From NCBI RefSeq assembly GCF_047511655.1, contig NC_133389.1:27363501-27427500 (forward strand): 64,000 bases of DNA. The letters are read 5' to 3'. Each line of letters begins with the position of its first letter. Position 1 is the first letter of the stretch. Source of the stretch: Castor canadensis. Taxonomy: Eukaryota > Chordata > Mammalia > Rodentia > Castoridae. The notes below the pieces were generated by a model. It was not told where the DNA came from. It was given only the letters and a program-made list of their open reading frames with translations, and did no database searches. Position numbers and translations under genes: made by a program. Shown here in pieces: positions 23,516 to 36,085 of this stretch.

Positions 23516-23690
23516 CGTAGAACTTTCTGCAGTGATGCTCGATGTTCTCATCTGTATTGACCAGCACAGCAGCAACGCCAGTGTGGCTATCAAACACTCC
23601 AAATGTGGCGAGTGTAACTTCATCGTTCATTTCACTCACTCACATGTGGTACGGTGACTCTGGTGGGGCTCCACAGGGTCCTCTCAGGCC
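23516..23690. mobile_element. Ancient DNA-transposon-type (MER-like) relic
   Basis: GAACTTTCTGCAGTGATG, GACCAGCACAGCAGC, CTCCAAATGTGGC and CACATGTGG occur in the order of an old mammalian medium-reiterated repeat that I associate with non-autonomous hAT-type elements. Too diverged to name. Confidence 0.45.
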
Positions 23691-25180
23691 ACACAGAGAA
23701 GCTGCTCTCGGACCTGTTGATCTGGACTGTCACTGTCACTGTCATCATTATTCTTTGAACATGCAGCAGTTATTAAGAGACCACTGTGCCAGGCAGGAAC
23801 AGATTATCCTGTGAACTGCTCTGGGGAACCACCATGCCTTCCTTCTCAGACTCCCTTTTTCATAGTCAAGCCCTGCTTGCCTCCTGGGCTCTCAGCGCTG
23901 GGTGACAGCCAAACCCCATGGGAGACTCGTTAAGAATCCCCATTCTTATCCTGCCTGGGCAGGGCTCTGGCATCGGAGGGTCCCACAGGAGTACAAAGCC
24001 GATGGTAGGTGCTTTCTACTAAAAGGTTATCACTTAGAAGTCTCAATTAAAGAAAAGAAGAAAAGGCCAGCAAATAGTGAACCATTTCGTGAACAGCCAT
24101 TTCCCCCAAGAAGGGTCTGCAGACACCCCAGGGATGCCACCGCTATAGACCTTGTCATGGTGATACCCTGAGCAATTTCCTTTGGCTGATGGAGTGGGTA
24201 AGAGTCAGGACTGCAGGTGTAGACCTGGCCACAGATCCTGACTGGGTGACCTTGACATGACAGTGAAACAGCAGTAACCACCCGTAGCTGCCATGCCACA
24301 GCAGAAAGACTTAAGAGCCAATCCTGGGAGCCCAGGCAAAGCTTCTGAGGGCTGAGACCTTGAGGAGATCTCAGACTCCCCAGGGCCAGGAGGGGCTCAG
24401 GCCTACAAGATGGGGTGAGGACCAGGAGTCCCCAAAACAAAAAGCATTTAGACTTTCAAGTCTCTGCTTTGGGAAAATTTCAATTTGGAAAACATGGTTC
24501 TAATTTTATTCCAGTTCAACTGGAACGTGTTTAGAAAATGCATAGAGTTGGTTCCAATTCAAACAGGTTCCTTAGATGCTTTGGGGAATTAAAAAACGGA
24601 CTTAAGTAAGGACTCAGTAAGAAATAATAATGGTATCTGAGTGGCGGGCTAAACATTTCAGGTGAAAGGCTTTGATCCCTTGGTTCAGCTCGAGTATCTT
24701 GTTCAAGTCAATGCAATAAGCATTTATTTAGCACATAGTTTGTTCCAAAAATAAACCAGGTGTGAGACAGTCTCAAGGAAATTCTGCTCAGCTGGGGAAA
24801 GAGACAACCAAATAACCAAATCCCCATGGTAACCAAACAAAATACCAGGCAGCCTAACAGGGGCAAGGAGTTGAGGTTGTTCTCTGAGGCAGACCAGTGT
24901 GGAGGTGGTGTTGCATCCGGGGCTGACCAGGGTGAGTTTTAGGGCAGCTAAAGGTGGGAGGGGGAAGTTAGAAAAGCTGGGACTTGTGCACAGGCACAGA
25001 GGAAATGGCAGGGGACTTCAGGATGTGTGTGGCCTATGGGTGTGGAGAGGTGCCTGGAGCAGCCTGTGAGGACACAAAGTTTGGCCTCTGTACTCACTAG
25101 TCTGTCCCCACCCAGAGAGAGGACCACTCCGGTGTGAGCACTGCATCGATGATAAATGCCCTAGGCAGAAAGAACTGTAT
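23691..25180. other. Unique intergenic sequence with an ancient repeat relic
   Basis: About 24715-24990 resembles the 5' part of the old repeat seen at 4670. No gene is evident. Confidence 0.4.
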
Positions 25181-25184
25181 TTAT

Positions 25185-25805
25185 TTTTATTTATGTATCT
25201 GTTTCCCTTATCAGCTTCACTGAGATATAAATCACATACCATAAATTCATTCAAAGTGATAAATGGCTTTTTAGTACATTTACAGGTATGTGCAACCGCC
25301 CCCAATCCATGTCAGAGCATTTTGTCACCTGAGGAAGAAACCCCAGACCTCCAACATTGTCCCTACTCCCCTGTCCTAAGTAACGTTAATCTACTTTCTG
25401 CCTGCATAGAGTTCCCTATTCCAGAATTAATTTCGAATAAATGCAACCTTACAGATGCTTTTGCATTTGATTTTTTTTCACACAGCGTAACATTTTCATC
25501 CATGCTGGTGGCAATCCATGTTGTAGTTTGCATCAATGTGTTCCTCCTTTTTTAGGGTCAAATAATATTTCATTGTATGGATATACCACATTTTATTTAT
25601 ACATTCATCACAGGTGGACATTTAAATTGCTTCTGCCTTTTGGCTATGGTACATATGCTGCTGTGAACATTCATGTACAAGTTTCTGTACAAGTCATTGC
25701 TGGTATGACACAAGTCATTGCTTGTGTTACAAATAAGATGAACGGTTTTGTTTCTCTCAGAATGAACCTTGGTGTGGGGTGCAACTTCAGGTTTAATTGC
25801 TAGAA
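25185..25805 (-). mobile_element. Ancient L1M-like LINE relic
   Basis: The + strand shows antisense L1 ORF2/3' text: CACTGAGATATAAATCAC, AATATTTCATTGTATGGATA, TACCACATTTTATTTATAC, GCTGTGAACATTCATGTAC. Frames are broken. Confidence 0.8.
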
Positions 25806-27289
25806 CAATGACCAGACTGTTTTGTGTGTGTATGTTGACACTGAGGAAAAAGTAGTGACAGGAAACACTACTAATAATGGAAATCTACCTACGGCCAAAG
25901 GCAGCCCATGTCCAGGGACCAGAGTGTTCAGGACAGCTATCAATCACCATGAGAGAGAGTCCTCACATCTTCCCAGGGATGGTGCCAACTGGGAGGGGAT
26001 ACCTCTTGACCGGAGGCCCCTTCGTGTTACTACCTGTGTCCCCAACCAAAGCCTGGGCTGCCTCTCTGGGAGAGCACAGCACTCACTTCTCTACCCTAGA
26101 CTGGCACCTCTCGATTCAGTGACAAAGATAAATATTTCAGGATCTAAAGGGATGAAACAATACCTTCGAGGCCAGGTTCATCCTGGCACATTTGGTGAGG
26201 CCCTGCTACGCAGCAGGAAGTGTGAAGTGAGTACATATTCTGTACTCACAGCAACCAGCATGTGCCCAACGCTGTCTAAACATTCTCCAAACAGAAGGCT
26301 CCAATCCTTGACACAGCTCTAGCTCAGACTCCAGGACTACAGACAAGAACTGGCCAGAGAGAGCAAAGCCAGCAAAGGCATACTGGCCCGCAGAGATGAG
26401 GCCACCATTAGAAGGCAGTCCGGTTGGCCCCAGAGGCCACCTTATGAGGCTCCTCACCTATTCCCTTGCTAGGACAATGACAAAATTCATAAAGACCTTT
26501 GAAGTTGAGGCTAAGACTCTTGCCCAAAATTGGATGCTCAAGCCCAGGTTCCAGTCCACACTGAGGCTGAGGAGGGATATGTCTGTCTGTCTGCAGTGTG
26601 TGCTATTGTGTGTGAATCTGAGCAGCCATTTGTAAATCTCCTTGGCTGCTTGGCATGGAGGGGCAGGAGCAGAGATAAGAGGGACCCCTTCCTAGAACCA
26701 GAAACATGGGGTGCCTCACAGAGGTTTTAAATGGCCTGGCCTTCATCTGCTGGCTGGGGTCCTGGATGACGCTGGTTCTGCCATAGCCAGGGATGGCCTG
26801 TGGGTCCTAGTGGCTGGGCCCCAGCTGGCCAGCTTGGCGAAAGCCTCTGTCTGGAAGTCAGGCTCACCCCAGCTGCTGAGGGGACATTTAAGACACATGG
26901 AGAGGAGTCAGGAGGACATGTTCCTTAGGGGGGTCAAGGCTCCTGGTCAGGAAAGATTGTGGCTCAGAGGGAGACCAGGAGGACAGCTGGACACGTAAGA
27001 AGAACATTCTAGAAACCAGAGGCAGTGGCTTCATACCGGGCAAGAATCCCAGCAATTGCATTGAGTAGAATGGGGGGCCTCGTTCAGCAGGGGGGTGGCC
27101 TTGGCACCGTGGATCAGAGCACGATCCCAACACTGAATCTTCACCTTCCCATCCCACCACCTACCCCAACATCACCCCACCCACTCAGTTCTGCAGGGCG
27201 GCCTTTGCCTGGGCCAGGCACTTCCCTTGCCTTCCATCCACAGATGCCACCCTTTTCCCCGATGCGCCTTCAATCACTCCAGTTGCCAG
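25806..27289. other. Unique intergenic sequence
   Basis: No supportable exon or repeat. Confidence 0.45.
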
Positions 27290-27425
27290 CACCTGGGTGG
27301 AGTCAGAGCCCCCTCCCATTTCACAGATGAGGACAGAAGCCCTTCCAGGGAGAGCACCTGTCCAAGGTCACAGTGTTCAGCTGACATTGGAGGCTGTCCT
27401 AGGCCAGACTCACTCAGCCCATTCA
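27290..27425 (+). mobile_element. MIR-like relic
   Basis: CCCATTTCACAGATGAGGAC and GTCCAAGGTCACAGTGTTCA in MIR order. Confidence 0.55.
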
Positions 27426-27747
27426 GCCCCTCGTTACATTGTAGGGGAGAACTCAGGCAGGACAGAAACACTAATGTAGCCTGAGTCCCCTCACTAGAAC
27501 AGCGGGGCAGAGTTCCAACAGGGTCCCCGCTGCCTCCTAAGCCCTCACTGGTGGCCCTGCCCCTCATAACTTGGTGTCACACACCCAGTGATAAAATTAC
27601 CTAAGTGTGCTGAATTTCGACAGTCCTTTAGTGAGGTCTGAAGGGGAAGTTCAGGGTGGCGGGATAAGTCACTTTATCTCTTTTGAGTTTATTTCCTTTT
27701 GTAAAATGGGAATAACAGTAACATTTGGGTCTTGTAAGATTTTGGTA

Positions 27748-27952
27748 GCCAAGCGCCAGTGGCTCACACCTGTAATCCTAGCTACTCAGGAGGCAGAGAT
27801 CAGGAGGATCACTGTTCAAAGCCAGCCTGGGCAAACAGTTTGTGAGACCCTATCTTGAAAAAAAAAATCTATCACAAAAAAGGGCTGGTAAAGTGGCTCA
27901 AGGTGTAGGCCCTGAGTTCAAGCCCCAGTATCACAAAAAAAAAAAAAAAAAA
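27748..27952 (+). mobile_element. Dimeric B1-ID-like SINE
   Basis: Near-consensus copy: CAGTGGCTCACACCTGTAAT, CAAAGCCAGCCTGGGC, GGGCTGGTAAAGTGGCTC, A18 tail. Confidence 0.93.
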
Positions 27953-28149
27953 GATTTGGTAAATGACCCATTTACAGCCATTCTCTTTGGAGGCCCTCAG
28001 CAAGCAACATCTCCCTCCTTACCTTCTGCGATCCCCAAGTGATGGACACAGTTACTATTTCACTTCTCAGTGCAAATGTTAAGAATGATACAAAAGACCC
28101 ATCAGCCACCTGATGGTCTACAAGCATCCTGACTTCAGACCCTAATGGC

Positions 28150-28560
28150 CTGGGTCAACTTTACTGAGGTGTAATCTACATACACCCAAATGCACCCAGT
28201 TTAAGTTTTGCCTTTGGTTTTTGTTTTTCTGCCCTGGGGACTGAAGCCTGGGGATTAAACCCAGTGCCTCTCACATGCTAGGCAGTCAAGTCTAGCCTTT
28301 GATGAATTGTGGCAAGAGTATACACCTGGATAGTCACTTCAATCAAGACAGGGGACATTTCCATGGCCCTCGAAGTTCCCCCATCCTCATCCAAGGTCCC
28401 TCCCCGCAGACAACCAACGCTTCTGGTGCAGTAAGGGTTAGATTCTTCTTTTCTGAGGTTTTGCAGAGTTCATGCAGTATGTATTCTTTTGTGCCTGGTG
28501 TCTTTCACTCAACATAACTCATTTGCGATTTATCCACCAATCAACGTATCAGCAGACTGA
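28150..28560 (-). mobile_element. Ancient L1M-like relic with nested ID-like SINE
   Basis: Antisense L1M phrases (ACTTTACTGAGGTGTAATCT, TTTCACTCAACATAACTC) flank a reverse ID-like element at about 28212-28296 (GGGATTAAACCCAGTGCC, CACATGCTAGGCAG). Confidence 0.7.
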
Positions 28561-28839
28561 GCCTTTTTATTTCTACACAAGGACACAAGCAGTGAGCGAA
28601 TGGCTTCCACGGGGCCCCTCTGACCGGCTGGGTCCGCCCTGTCTCCTGCTCAGAGGAAATCTTCCGTGCCCCCCACAGGGCCTGGCGCACGGTAAGCGCT
28701 CAAGTTTGTTAGGAGTGAACTGATTAAACTGGCAATATTTGTAAAAAGCACAAATTGCCAAGTCGGTGCTGTGACTCACTTCGCTGCTTTTCAAGCAGCC
28801 CCACCAGAGCGGAGAAGGGGGGTAGGGGGGACTCAGATG

Positions 28840-30150
28840 ATGAAGCGGGAAGGACGCGTGCGAGCAGAGCGCTTCAGCGACGTGGGAAGAGTCCCTGTGT
28901 TCAATTATCCAGCGAGGCTCGGCTTCCCCGCCCCCGACCCCACCAGGGATAATTAAAAGCCGGACGCCTCGGTCCCTTCCCGGGGGAGGCGGCGGTGCTC
29001 CCTGTGAATGGGCTCTCAGGAATGAATAACGACACAGCGGCCTCATTGTTCAGCGGCTGGGGAAACTGAGGCCAGAGGGCGGGGGTCGGGGGGGAGAGCC
29101 CGCCGGGTGACTGGAGGCTGGGTCACCGCGTGAGTCAGCGGCGCAGACAGGCAAGATTGCTGTCATTAAGGTTTACAGGTCCGCCGCCGCCACCGCGGCT
29201 GTGCGGCCCGCGCCCCGCCCGGCCGAGTCCCGCCGCGGGCGGCTCCCCGCACCCGGCATGGCCACCACGCCTTGGCGCCCGGTGGGGCGCCCCCACTTCT
29301 CAAGCTGAGCCCAGGGCGCAGCTGCGGGGACTGCAGACCGGGCTCCCCATCGCTTCGGCCGGCACACCTCCTCCGCCGCTCTTCTCCGGGGTGACCCCGG
29401 GGACGCAGGGCTAGGGGTCATGCGGGGCGGCTGGAAGCTGAGCTCTGTGGTGCCCGGGTCCCCACCCGAGCTTCTACCCGCGCCACCCGCGCCACCCGCG
29501 CGGGCAGGCGCTCGGAGCACGGCGCCGGGCAGACGGCACACGGCCGGGCCCCCGTCCCCGCCCGGCGCCTGCGCTGCGCGCGCGCTCCCGCCCCGCCGAG
29601 CCCGGGCACGCGCCCGCCGCCCCTCCCCCAGGCTCCGGGCACGCGCAGCCGCCTCGAGGCTGAGTCACCCGCCGCGCACCCCGGCGTCTGGCTGGTCACC
29701 CGCCCTCCGCATTGGGACCCCCTGCGGCCCGGAAGTGGAGCCGATGCCCCCACTCCTGCCTTGCTACCCCGCGCCGGGGAGTCTCTACCCACCTGTTTTC
29801 ATACAGCAAGGACTCCCCCACCCCAGGGGGCTCCCCCCACCCTGGCCGGCCTGGAGAGTCCCCAGTCCCCAGCCTGGACGGCTTTGCCTCCCCCAGACGC
29901 CACAGTGAATAAGGATCCCCTCCTCCTCCCCCGCCTCCCCGCTCGGCCCCTCCCTCTGGCCGGGTCTCCCCGGGGGGACCGGGGTGCGGTGGGGAGGGAG
30001 TGGACGCAGTGGCTGGGGACCTGGGAGTAGGCCGTGGCCGCGCCTGTCACCCGTGCCCGGCGGGCGGGGACCGCGAGGACAGCGGGCCCGGGTGACCCGG
30101 GCAAACCCGCGCCCTGTCTAACCTGCGGGGCGGTGTGGGGCGTGGACCGC
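28840..30150. promoter_or_regulatory. Orphan CpG island about 26 kb upstream of SMAD7
   Basis: A CpG-dense block with no recognisable coding exon, in repeat-poor DNA. Perfect AP-1-type heptamers lie just before it at 28772-28778 (TGACTCA) and inside it at 29131-29137 and 29661-29667 (TGAGTCA). The last two are extended toward Maf/NF-E2-like forms (TGAGTCAGC and GCTGAGTCAC). It could be the promoter of a non-coding RNA or a CpG-rich distal enhancer. Open frames in it are Pro/Arg/Ala-rich, as GC-rich DNA produces by chance. Confidence 0.6.
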
Positions 30151-31535
30151 GGGACTTGAAGACGTCCTTCAATTTTTTTTTTTTTTTCTTAAATAGTCTC
30201 GCTGTATGGAGAAGAACACTGGAACCTTTAAGTCCGCAGCCCTCTCCGGATGGGGCTCGGCTTCATCCACAGCGTGACTCCAAACATACTTATTAGGAAA
30301 GTGTTGCTTTATTTTGACTCGTTTACATAAATTTTCCACCTTGGGGCGGGGGGCGGGGTGCTTGTGGAATTCCTAAAATAACTCTTAATGGAGCGAAGCC
30401 TTCCATCATGGGAAGCGCCTGGACGCAGGGAGGCGTCTGGAGGTCCAGTGGCTGTCACAGTCCAGCCACCACCTGCCAGAGCGGCTGGGGCTCACGCGCC
30501 CTGCCCTCTGCCAGTGGGAGGAGAGTGGACCACGCCATGTGGGAAGCCGAAGGGAGAGACAGCCGAGCTGTCCTTGGGATTAAGAGGACAGAAGCTGGGT
30601 TTTCCTTCCTGAGAATGTGCTGATCCTACCCAGACACAAATGGGGATGAAATTTAAAAGAACAAAAATGAAAGCAGTTCCCTTTTCTGAATGGTGTGCTC
30701 TAGGTCCCGCTCCAGTTATATTTATCACTCAGACAAGGTCAAGGTAACCTTCACGGTCCGGGCAGTTCCATTAATTATGAAGTACCCTACTACCAGGAGG
30801 AAACCTCCAGACACAGCTTGATTTTCCACATAGCTTTGGAACCTTCAGACCTTTGAACCATCCCACCCCAAAGGGAGGAGGGGGCGGAGCACCGCGGGAG
30901 CCAGAGCTCCAGGGACTCAGACAGGGACAGAAGAATGCAGGTGAACAGGTGAAGTCAACATGATGTGTCACATTTCGGGGAGCCGTAAAGTTTATGGCCC
31001 TGTCCCAGGAGGCCTTACCTACCCTACACCAAGGCTCCAGAGGCTGAGTAAGTGCACAACCGGGGTGGTGACTATGATAGCTTTACTACCTGGTCATGTG
31101 CTCTGGTAACCTGTCTGGCTCCTTTCCTGGCCCAGGTGGAGGTGGGAGGTGAGAGGGGACAAAGCCCACAGTGATTGAGTCAGCTTCCCTTTCAGCTGCT
31201 CCCCAATACCAACCACGTGTGTTAGCATTTCTGTGATGGGTGAGAGGCAGCAGGGGAGAGAAGCAAAAGTTTGACTTAAAATGATGGACTGGGTGGGAGG
31301 TGGGGAGTGGTGAGGAGGACTGAAAGGGCAGGTGAGTACTGCTCAGCTTTGAAAGAAGGCAGGGGAACAATTATTTTAAAAGGTTTTAATTGGTCCTGTT
31401 CTGAAGAACTCATTCTCCTCAGCTAAAACCCCAGGCCAGCTCAGACCTGCATTTCTGGATTGCCCAAGTGCCTCCCTGTTCATCCCCTTTGAACAAGGAC
31501 TCTCAGGAGAATGGTTCCATTGCCTTCTGACAACC

Positions 31536-31537
<2 letters not shown>
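30151..31537. other. Unique SINE-free intergenic sequence
   Basis: It continues the repeat-poor zone around the orphan CpG island. A T15 run lies at about 30173-30187. No gene seen. Confidence 0.5.
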
Positions 31538-31615
<78 letters not shown>

Positions 31616-31621
31616 TCTGTG
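31538..31621. repeat. (CT)n-(GT)n microsatellite
   Basis: About 30 CT units pass directly into about 10 GT units. Length variation is likely. Confidence 0.95.
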
Positions 31622-32104
31622 TAGCTGACTACTTATCTACCTTTATCTAGCAGTTTCCAGGCTGGCAGGTCAGAGGCCTTTGAGGAGGAAAGCCTGTCTG
31701 ATTTCCAACCCCCCACCCCCTCCAGCTTTGGCCTGACTCACTTGGGGCCGGTCTGCGTCATCGTGGAAGGGAGTGAAGACAGTGGCTTCAAGCAAACTGA
31801 ACTATTTTTGGTGAATGTGAGGACATTGCTACTCTAATCACAGAAACAAACTAATATCAGGAGAACCACCGGAAACAATGCAAAGTCATGGGAAACTGCC
31901 CCCCTCCAGAAAACCTTGAACTAGATTCCAGGTTGTTTGCAAATAACCAGCTTGCACCAGATATTAAGGCTAGGTTACATCCCTCCAGGGGGCCTGCTTG
32001 CATCTCATGGGAAAAGGTGGGTCCAAACCTGCAAGTCCACTCTGAACAAGTGGCTGATTCTAGGGCTGGGCAGGAAGCTGTCACAGGAGCCTCGAGTGCC
32101 AGTG

Positions 32105-33010
32105 CAGTTCTCAAGTAAGTGCTCAAGGATCAAAGGGATGTGGATATGTCAAAGGGAGATGGGGACCAACCTGAAAGAACTCTAGAGAGCCAGAACAATT
32201 TGCACAACAAAATTAATGAAGTATTGGATTTTAATCTGAAGTATGAAATAAATACAAAGAAATGATTGAATAAATCCATAAATGATGAAGAAGAGACAAT
32301 CTTCCATACAGATAATTCCAAATAATTCTACAGATATTCTCAGAAGGAAGAGAAACTTAATTCCCTTCCCCTTAAGGGTGGGCTGCACTTTAGTGACTGG
32401 CTTCCAAGGGTACAGTGTGGGACGGGGTGATAAGGACAGTACTGGCATAGTGAGAAGCCTGGCAAACACTACCCAGCCAGATGTTCAAGGTCAACATCTT
32501 CCATGCCAAGGCATGCTCCCGTTATGATGGGATGAGAGTGGCATGGTCACCTCTATGGACTTTCTTCCCAAACTGACAGCCCTAGGTTAACCTTGAAAAA
32601 ATACCAGCAAACTCAATTGAGGGACAGTCTACAAAATAAGAGACCAGAACTACCCAACTGTTAAGGTCATGAATTATTTGTTTGTTTGTTTGCTGGTTTG
32701 TTTTTTGGTGACACTGGGGTTTGAACTCAGGGTCTCACTCTTGTTAGGCAAGTGCTTTTACTGTTTGAACCACTCTGCCAACCCAAGATCATCAAAAATA
32801 AAGAAAATCTGAGAAACTGGTAGAGTCTAAACAGGCATGAGAATTAAATATAATATGCTATCTTGTATAGACACCGAAAGAAAAACGACATTAAAGAACA
32901 AGTTGTTCTTTAACATACCAGTGTTAGTTGTGGTAAATGTTATCTCGGGGTAAATGTACAGTTTAAGATGGAAATTGAGTGTGGAATATATGGGACCTCT
33001 GCACTGTCTA
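32105..33010 (+). mobile_element. Ancient LINE-type relic, interrupted by an ID-like SINE
   Basis: Phrases such as CTGTTAAGGTCATGAA, AAATCTGAGAAACTGG, AACATACCAGTGTTAGTTG, TATATGGGACCTCTGCAC follow an old repeat 3' end. The family name is uncertain. Confidence 0.5.
32684..32785 (-). mobile_element. ID-like SINE nested in the relic
   Basis: TTTG repeats, then ACACTGGGGTTTGAACTCAG and GTTAGGCAAGTGC. Confidence 0.86.
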
Positions 33011-33016
33011 AAACTA

Positions 33017-33315
33017 GGGGTTAGCACTCAGGGCCTGACGCTTGCCACTTGAACCATACCTCTATCACCATTATTTTTTTTTTTCAGCACTGGAGCTTGA
33101 ACTCAGGGCCTATACCTTGAGCTACTCCACCAGCCCTTTTCCATGATGGGCTTTTTCAAGATAGGATCTTGAGAACTGTTTGTCCGGGCTGGCTTCAAAC
33201 CATGATCCTCCTGATGTCTGCCTCCTGAGTAGGTGGGATTACAGGCGTAGCCACTGGTGCCTGGCAAAGCATGATTTTTGAACTTAGGGCTCATGCTTGC
33301 TAGGCACACACTCTA
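33017..33315 (-). mobile_element. Cluster of reverse SINEs
   Basis: A dimeric SINE (33072-33265: GCACTGGAGCTTGAACTCAG to CCACTGGTGCCTGGC) sits between two short ID-like fragments (33017-33068 and 33266-33315), probably a nested insertion. Confidence 0.82.
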
Positions 33316-33416
33316 AGGAGAAGGAGAAAGGCTAGCAATGGCCCCCCAAGGGACCCTGAGAAAGTAAACTGCTGAGTCTGAGTTAGTGAGTTGATCAGGC
33401 ATAGTAAAATAATTTA

Positions 33417-33521
33417 GTTTTTTTTTATGGTATGGGATTTGAACTCAGGGCTTTGTGGTTGCAAAGTGCTCTGTGGTTGCAAAAGCAGGTGCTCTGTTGC
33501 TTGAGCCCCACCTCCAGCTCA
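33417..33521 (-). mobile_element. ID-like SINE with an internal duplication
   Basis: Contains TGTGGTTGCAAA twice within 35 bases. It is flanked by ATAATTTA on both sides, a probable target-site duplication. Confidence 0.82.
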
Positions 33522-33649
33522 TAATTTAATTTTTAAATCACTCCATGGTCCACCTAGTGTGACTTTCAAGCAGCTTGTGATTGCCAAAACAGAAAACTAC
33601 TCCATCATGAAATTCCTCTGTATGTAAAACTTACATTTGTAGAAGGATA

Positions 33650-33905
33650 AAAAGAATGCGTGTTTTTAAGACGTGGAGATCCCATTTACATAAAATTCAA
33701 AAGCAGGCTAATGTAATCTCAGGTGTTCGCCCTTGCTGGGGATTGTCAGGGAGATTCTGGGTACCAAGCATGCTCTGCCTTTTTGATCTGGGACATGGTT
33801 ATCGATGTAGTTGGTGATAAGTTACCAAGCTGTGTACTTATAATCCATGCAGTATTTTGTACACAAGTTACGTGTCCACAAAAGCTTATAAATCATATCA
33901 GTCGG
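33650..33905 (+). mobile_element. L1M-like 3' UTR relic
   Basis: CCATTTACATAAAATTC, CTTGCTGGGGATTGTCAGGG, TGTACACAAGTTACG resemble old L1 3' ends. Confidence 0.55.
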
Positions 33906-34034
33906 TTTCAAATCTTAAACTTTAGAGCTGTCCTCCCAGGAGGCAGAGATACTTAGAAAGGCAAGTGATTTGCCTCAGGGCATAAAGAAGGTGATGCAGA
34001 CATGGAGAGTCCTTGCCCTGTCAAATGAGGGCTT

Positions 34035-34260
34035 GAGACCGTGGCTCATGCCTGTAATCCTAGCTAATTGGGAGTTTGAGATCAGGAGAATTGTGGTTGG
34101 AGGCCAGCCCAGGCAAATAATTCTCGAGACCCTATTTCCAAAATAACCAGAGCAAAATGGACTGGAGGTGTGGTTCAAGTGGTAGAGGGTCTGCTTTGCA
34201 AGTGTGAAGCCCTGAGTTCAAACCCCACTTCCACCAAAACCAAACAAACCAAAAATAAAA
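34035..34260 (+). mobile_element. Dimeric SINE (GACTGGAGGTGTGGTTC subtype)
   Basis: GTGGCTCATGCCTGTAATCC, then AATGGACTGGAGGTGTGG and GCTTTGCAAGTGTGAAGCC. Confidence 0.9.
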
Positions 34261-34454
34261 AACCAGGGCTTTCCCTCTGGGCCCCTGTTGGAGCGGTAAA
34301 TTCTCTTCATCAGTTTATGGGGCTGAGTACAAGTACATCTTTGGGGAGGAAATCGAATGCAAGAAAGGTCAGTGCTAGCACCAGCCTGGTGACCTTAGCC
34401 CAAACTTACTTATCTGTGCCTCACCTTACCTTTTATTAAAGAGGATCTCCTACT

Positions 34455-34722
34455 CCTGTGCTGTGTTGGTACATGAGCCTGAGTTGAGTGCTTGCCTAGT
34501 GTTTGCAAGGTCTTGGCTTCACTCTCCAGCACCCCCCCCACCGCCCTGTCATTGTTAGCCTTGCCTGGGTGCTAGGGGTCCAAGGTGGAGTCTTATGCTT
34601 GGAACGTGGGGGCATAGGGAAAGGCTGGTGCCTGTGCTTGGGGAGTTGGGAAGTGTCAATATACTTGTGTAGCACACACAGGGAAGGCCCTGGCTTTGAT
34701 TCCCAGCACTGCAAAAAATAAA
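34455..34722 (+). mobile_element. Two degraded ID-like fragments
   Basis: 34455-34540 (GAGTGCTTGCCTAGTG, CACTCTCCAGCACC) and 34648-34722 (GAAGGCCCTGGC, GATTCCCAGCACTGC). The spacer is unique. Confidence 0.6.
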
Positions 34723-35080
34723 GTTGTATATGATTTCATTGTGGCTAGTGTGGCCTAACTAGTCCAGCCCTAAGTTCATTTCAGAAAAACAGGAGAAGGA
34801 GGGGGAGAGAGGCTGGACTCAGCCAGAGGGCGGAATCTGCCCACAGCTCTGTCTAGTGCCCTGTCTCACACCCTGACTACCAAGGGCCATTCAGAGGACA
34901 TGGTGTGGTCACCAAAGAGGCCTAAAGGCCCAGCAGGCAGGCCCATGAGCCGCCTAAAGGTTCTCCCTTCCAGTATCCGCTGGCAGACCAGACCAAACAA
35001 GCTGCCCTGTGGCCCCAGAGTTTATTTCCTTATTTAAGGTCTAATTTATCATCCCCACCCCCATTTAAGCACAACTAACA

Positions 35081-35292
35081 TGCTTTTTTTTTTTCTGACG
35101 GTACTGGGGGTTTGAACTCAAGGCCTCACACTTCTTAGGCAGGTGCTCTTCCACTTGAGCCATTTTACCAGTCCTGTTTTTGTGATGATTTTTTTTCAAG
35201 ATAGGGTCTTGTGAACTATTTCCCCAGTGCTGGCTTCGAACCTCCTGATGTCTTCCTCCTGAGTAGCTAGGATTACAGGCGTGTGCCTGGCT
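35081..35292 (-). mobile_element. Dimeric B1-ID-like SINE
   Basis: T11 tract, GGTACTGGGGGTTTGAACTC. CTAACA on both sides is a short candidate target duplication. Confidence 0.9.
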
Positions 35293-35787
35293 AACAACCA
35301 ATGTTTACCTTCCTTTCTAGCATCAAATAATAGAACTACCTGAAAGTTTTTACATTGTAAAATAGATATCTGAATATTTAATATTTGCAGTTGAGTTAAA
35401 CAGGAACATGGGATGCCATTATTATTATTATCTTAATAATGGTATGCCATTATTAAGAGTTGACTGAGTTTCCAGCAGTCTGGGGATGGGTAGGGGGTCA
35501 AATCCTGCTAAGAAAAGAAAACGAGGGACACAGTCATTATCACCCAACTCCCGGGAAATCCCAGGGAGGTTTTGGGAGAGTTTTGTTCTGAAGAATTGTA
35601 CCATCAAACTCTCAAACCAGTACTTTAGGAACTGGGCTGCACTTTCAGGGGTTTCCTTTCTTTGTAAGTATTTTTTTCTGGAGCATCATAAATTCACATG
35701 CAGTTGGAAGAAATACTGTTGGTAGATGCTGTTGTACCCTTTTCCAGTTTTCCTCAATGACCTCTTGCTTTGAGATTGCCCTGTTAG
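35293..35787. other. Unique intergenic sequence
   Basis: Holds an ATT-rich direct repeat (ATGCCATTATTA twice, about 35412-35460). No gene. Confidence 0.45.
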
Positions 35788-36002
35788 GAGCTGGATGTTA
35801 GTGGCTCACACCTAGCTACTTGGGAGGCTGAGACCAGAAGGATCAAGGTTCAAGGCCAGCCTGGGCAAACAGTTCACAAGACCCATCTCCAAAATAAACA
35901 GAGCAAAATGGACTGGAGGCATGGCTCAAACAGCAGAGTACCTGCTTAGCAAATGTGAAGCCCTGAGTTCAAACCCCAGTCCCACAAAAAAAAAAAAAAA
36001 AA
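35788..36002 (+). mobile_element. Dimeric SINE (GACTGGAGGCATGGCTC subtype)
   Basis: Left half lacks a few bases after CACACCTAGCTAC; right half GCTTAGCAAATGTGAAGCCC; A19 tail. Confidence 0.9.
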
Positions 36003-36085
36003 GATTGTGTTATCTGACAGACATCAGAGGCTTAGGGAAGATCTTCTAACCAAATTATTTTCTTGTATAAATAAGAAAAGGAAGG

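Noticed and set aside
29420-29908. 162-codon ORF in the orphan CpG island
   Set aside because: Pro/Ala/Arg-rich composition typical of GC-rich DNA. No domain, no splice context, and overlapping open frames on both strands.
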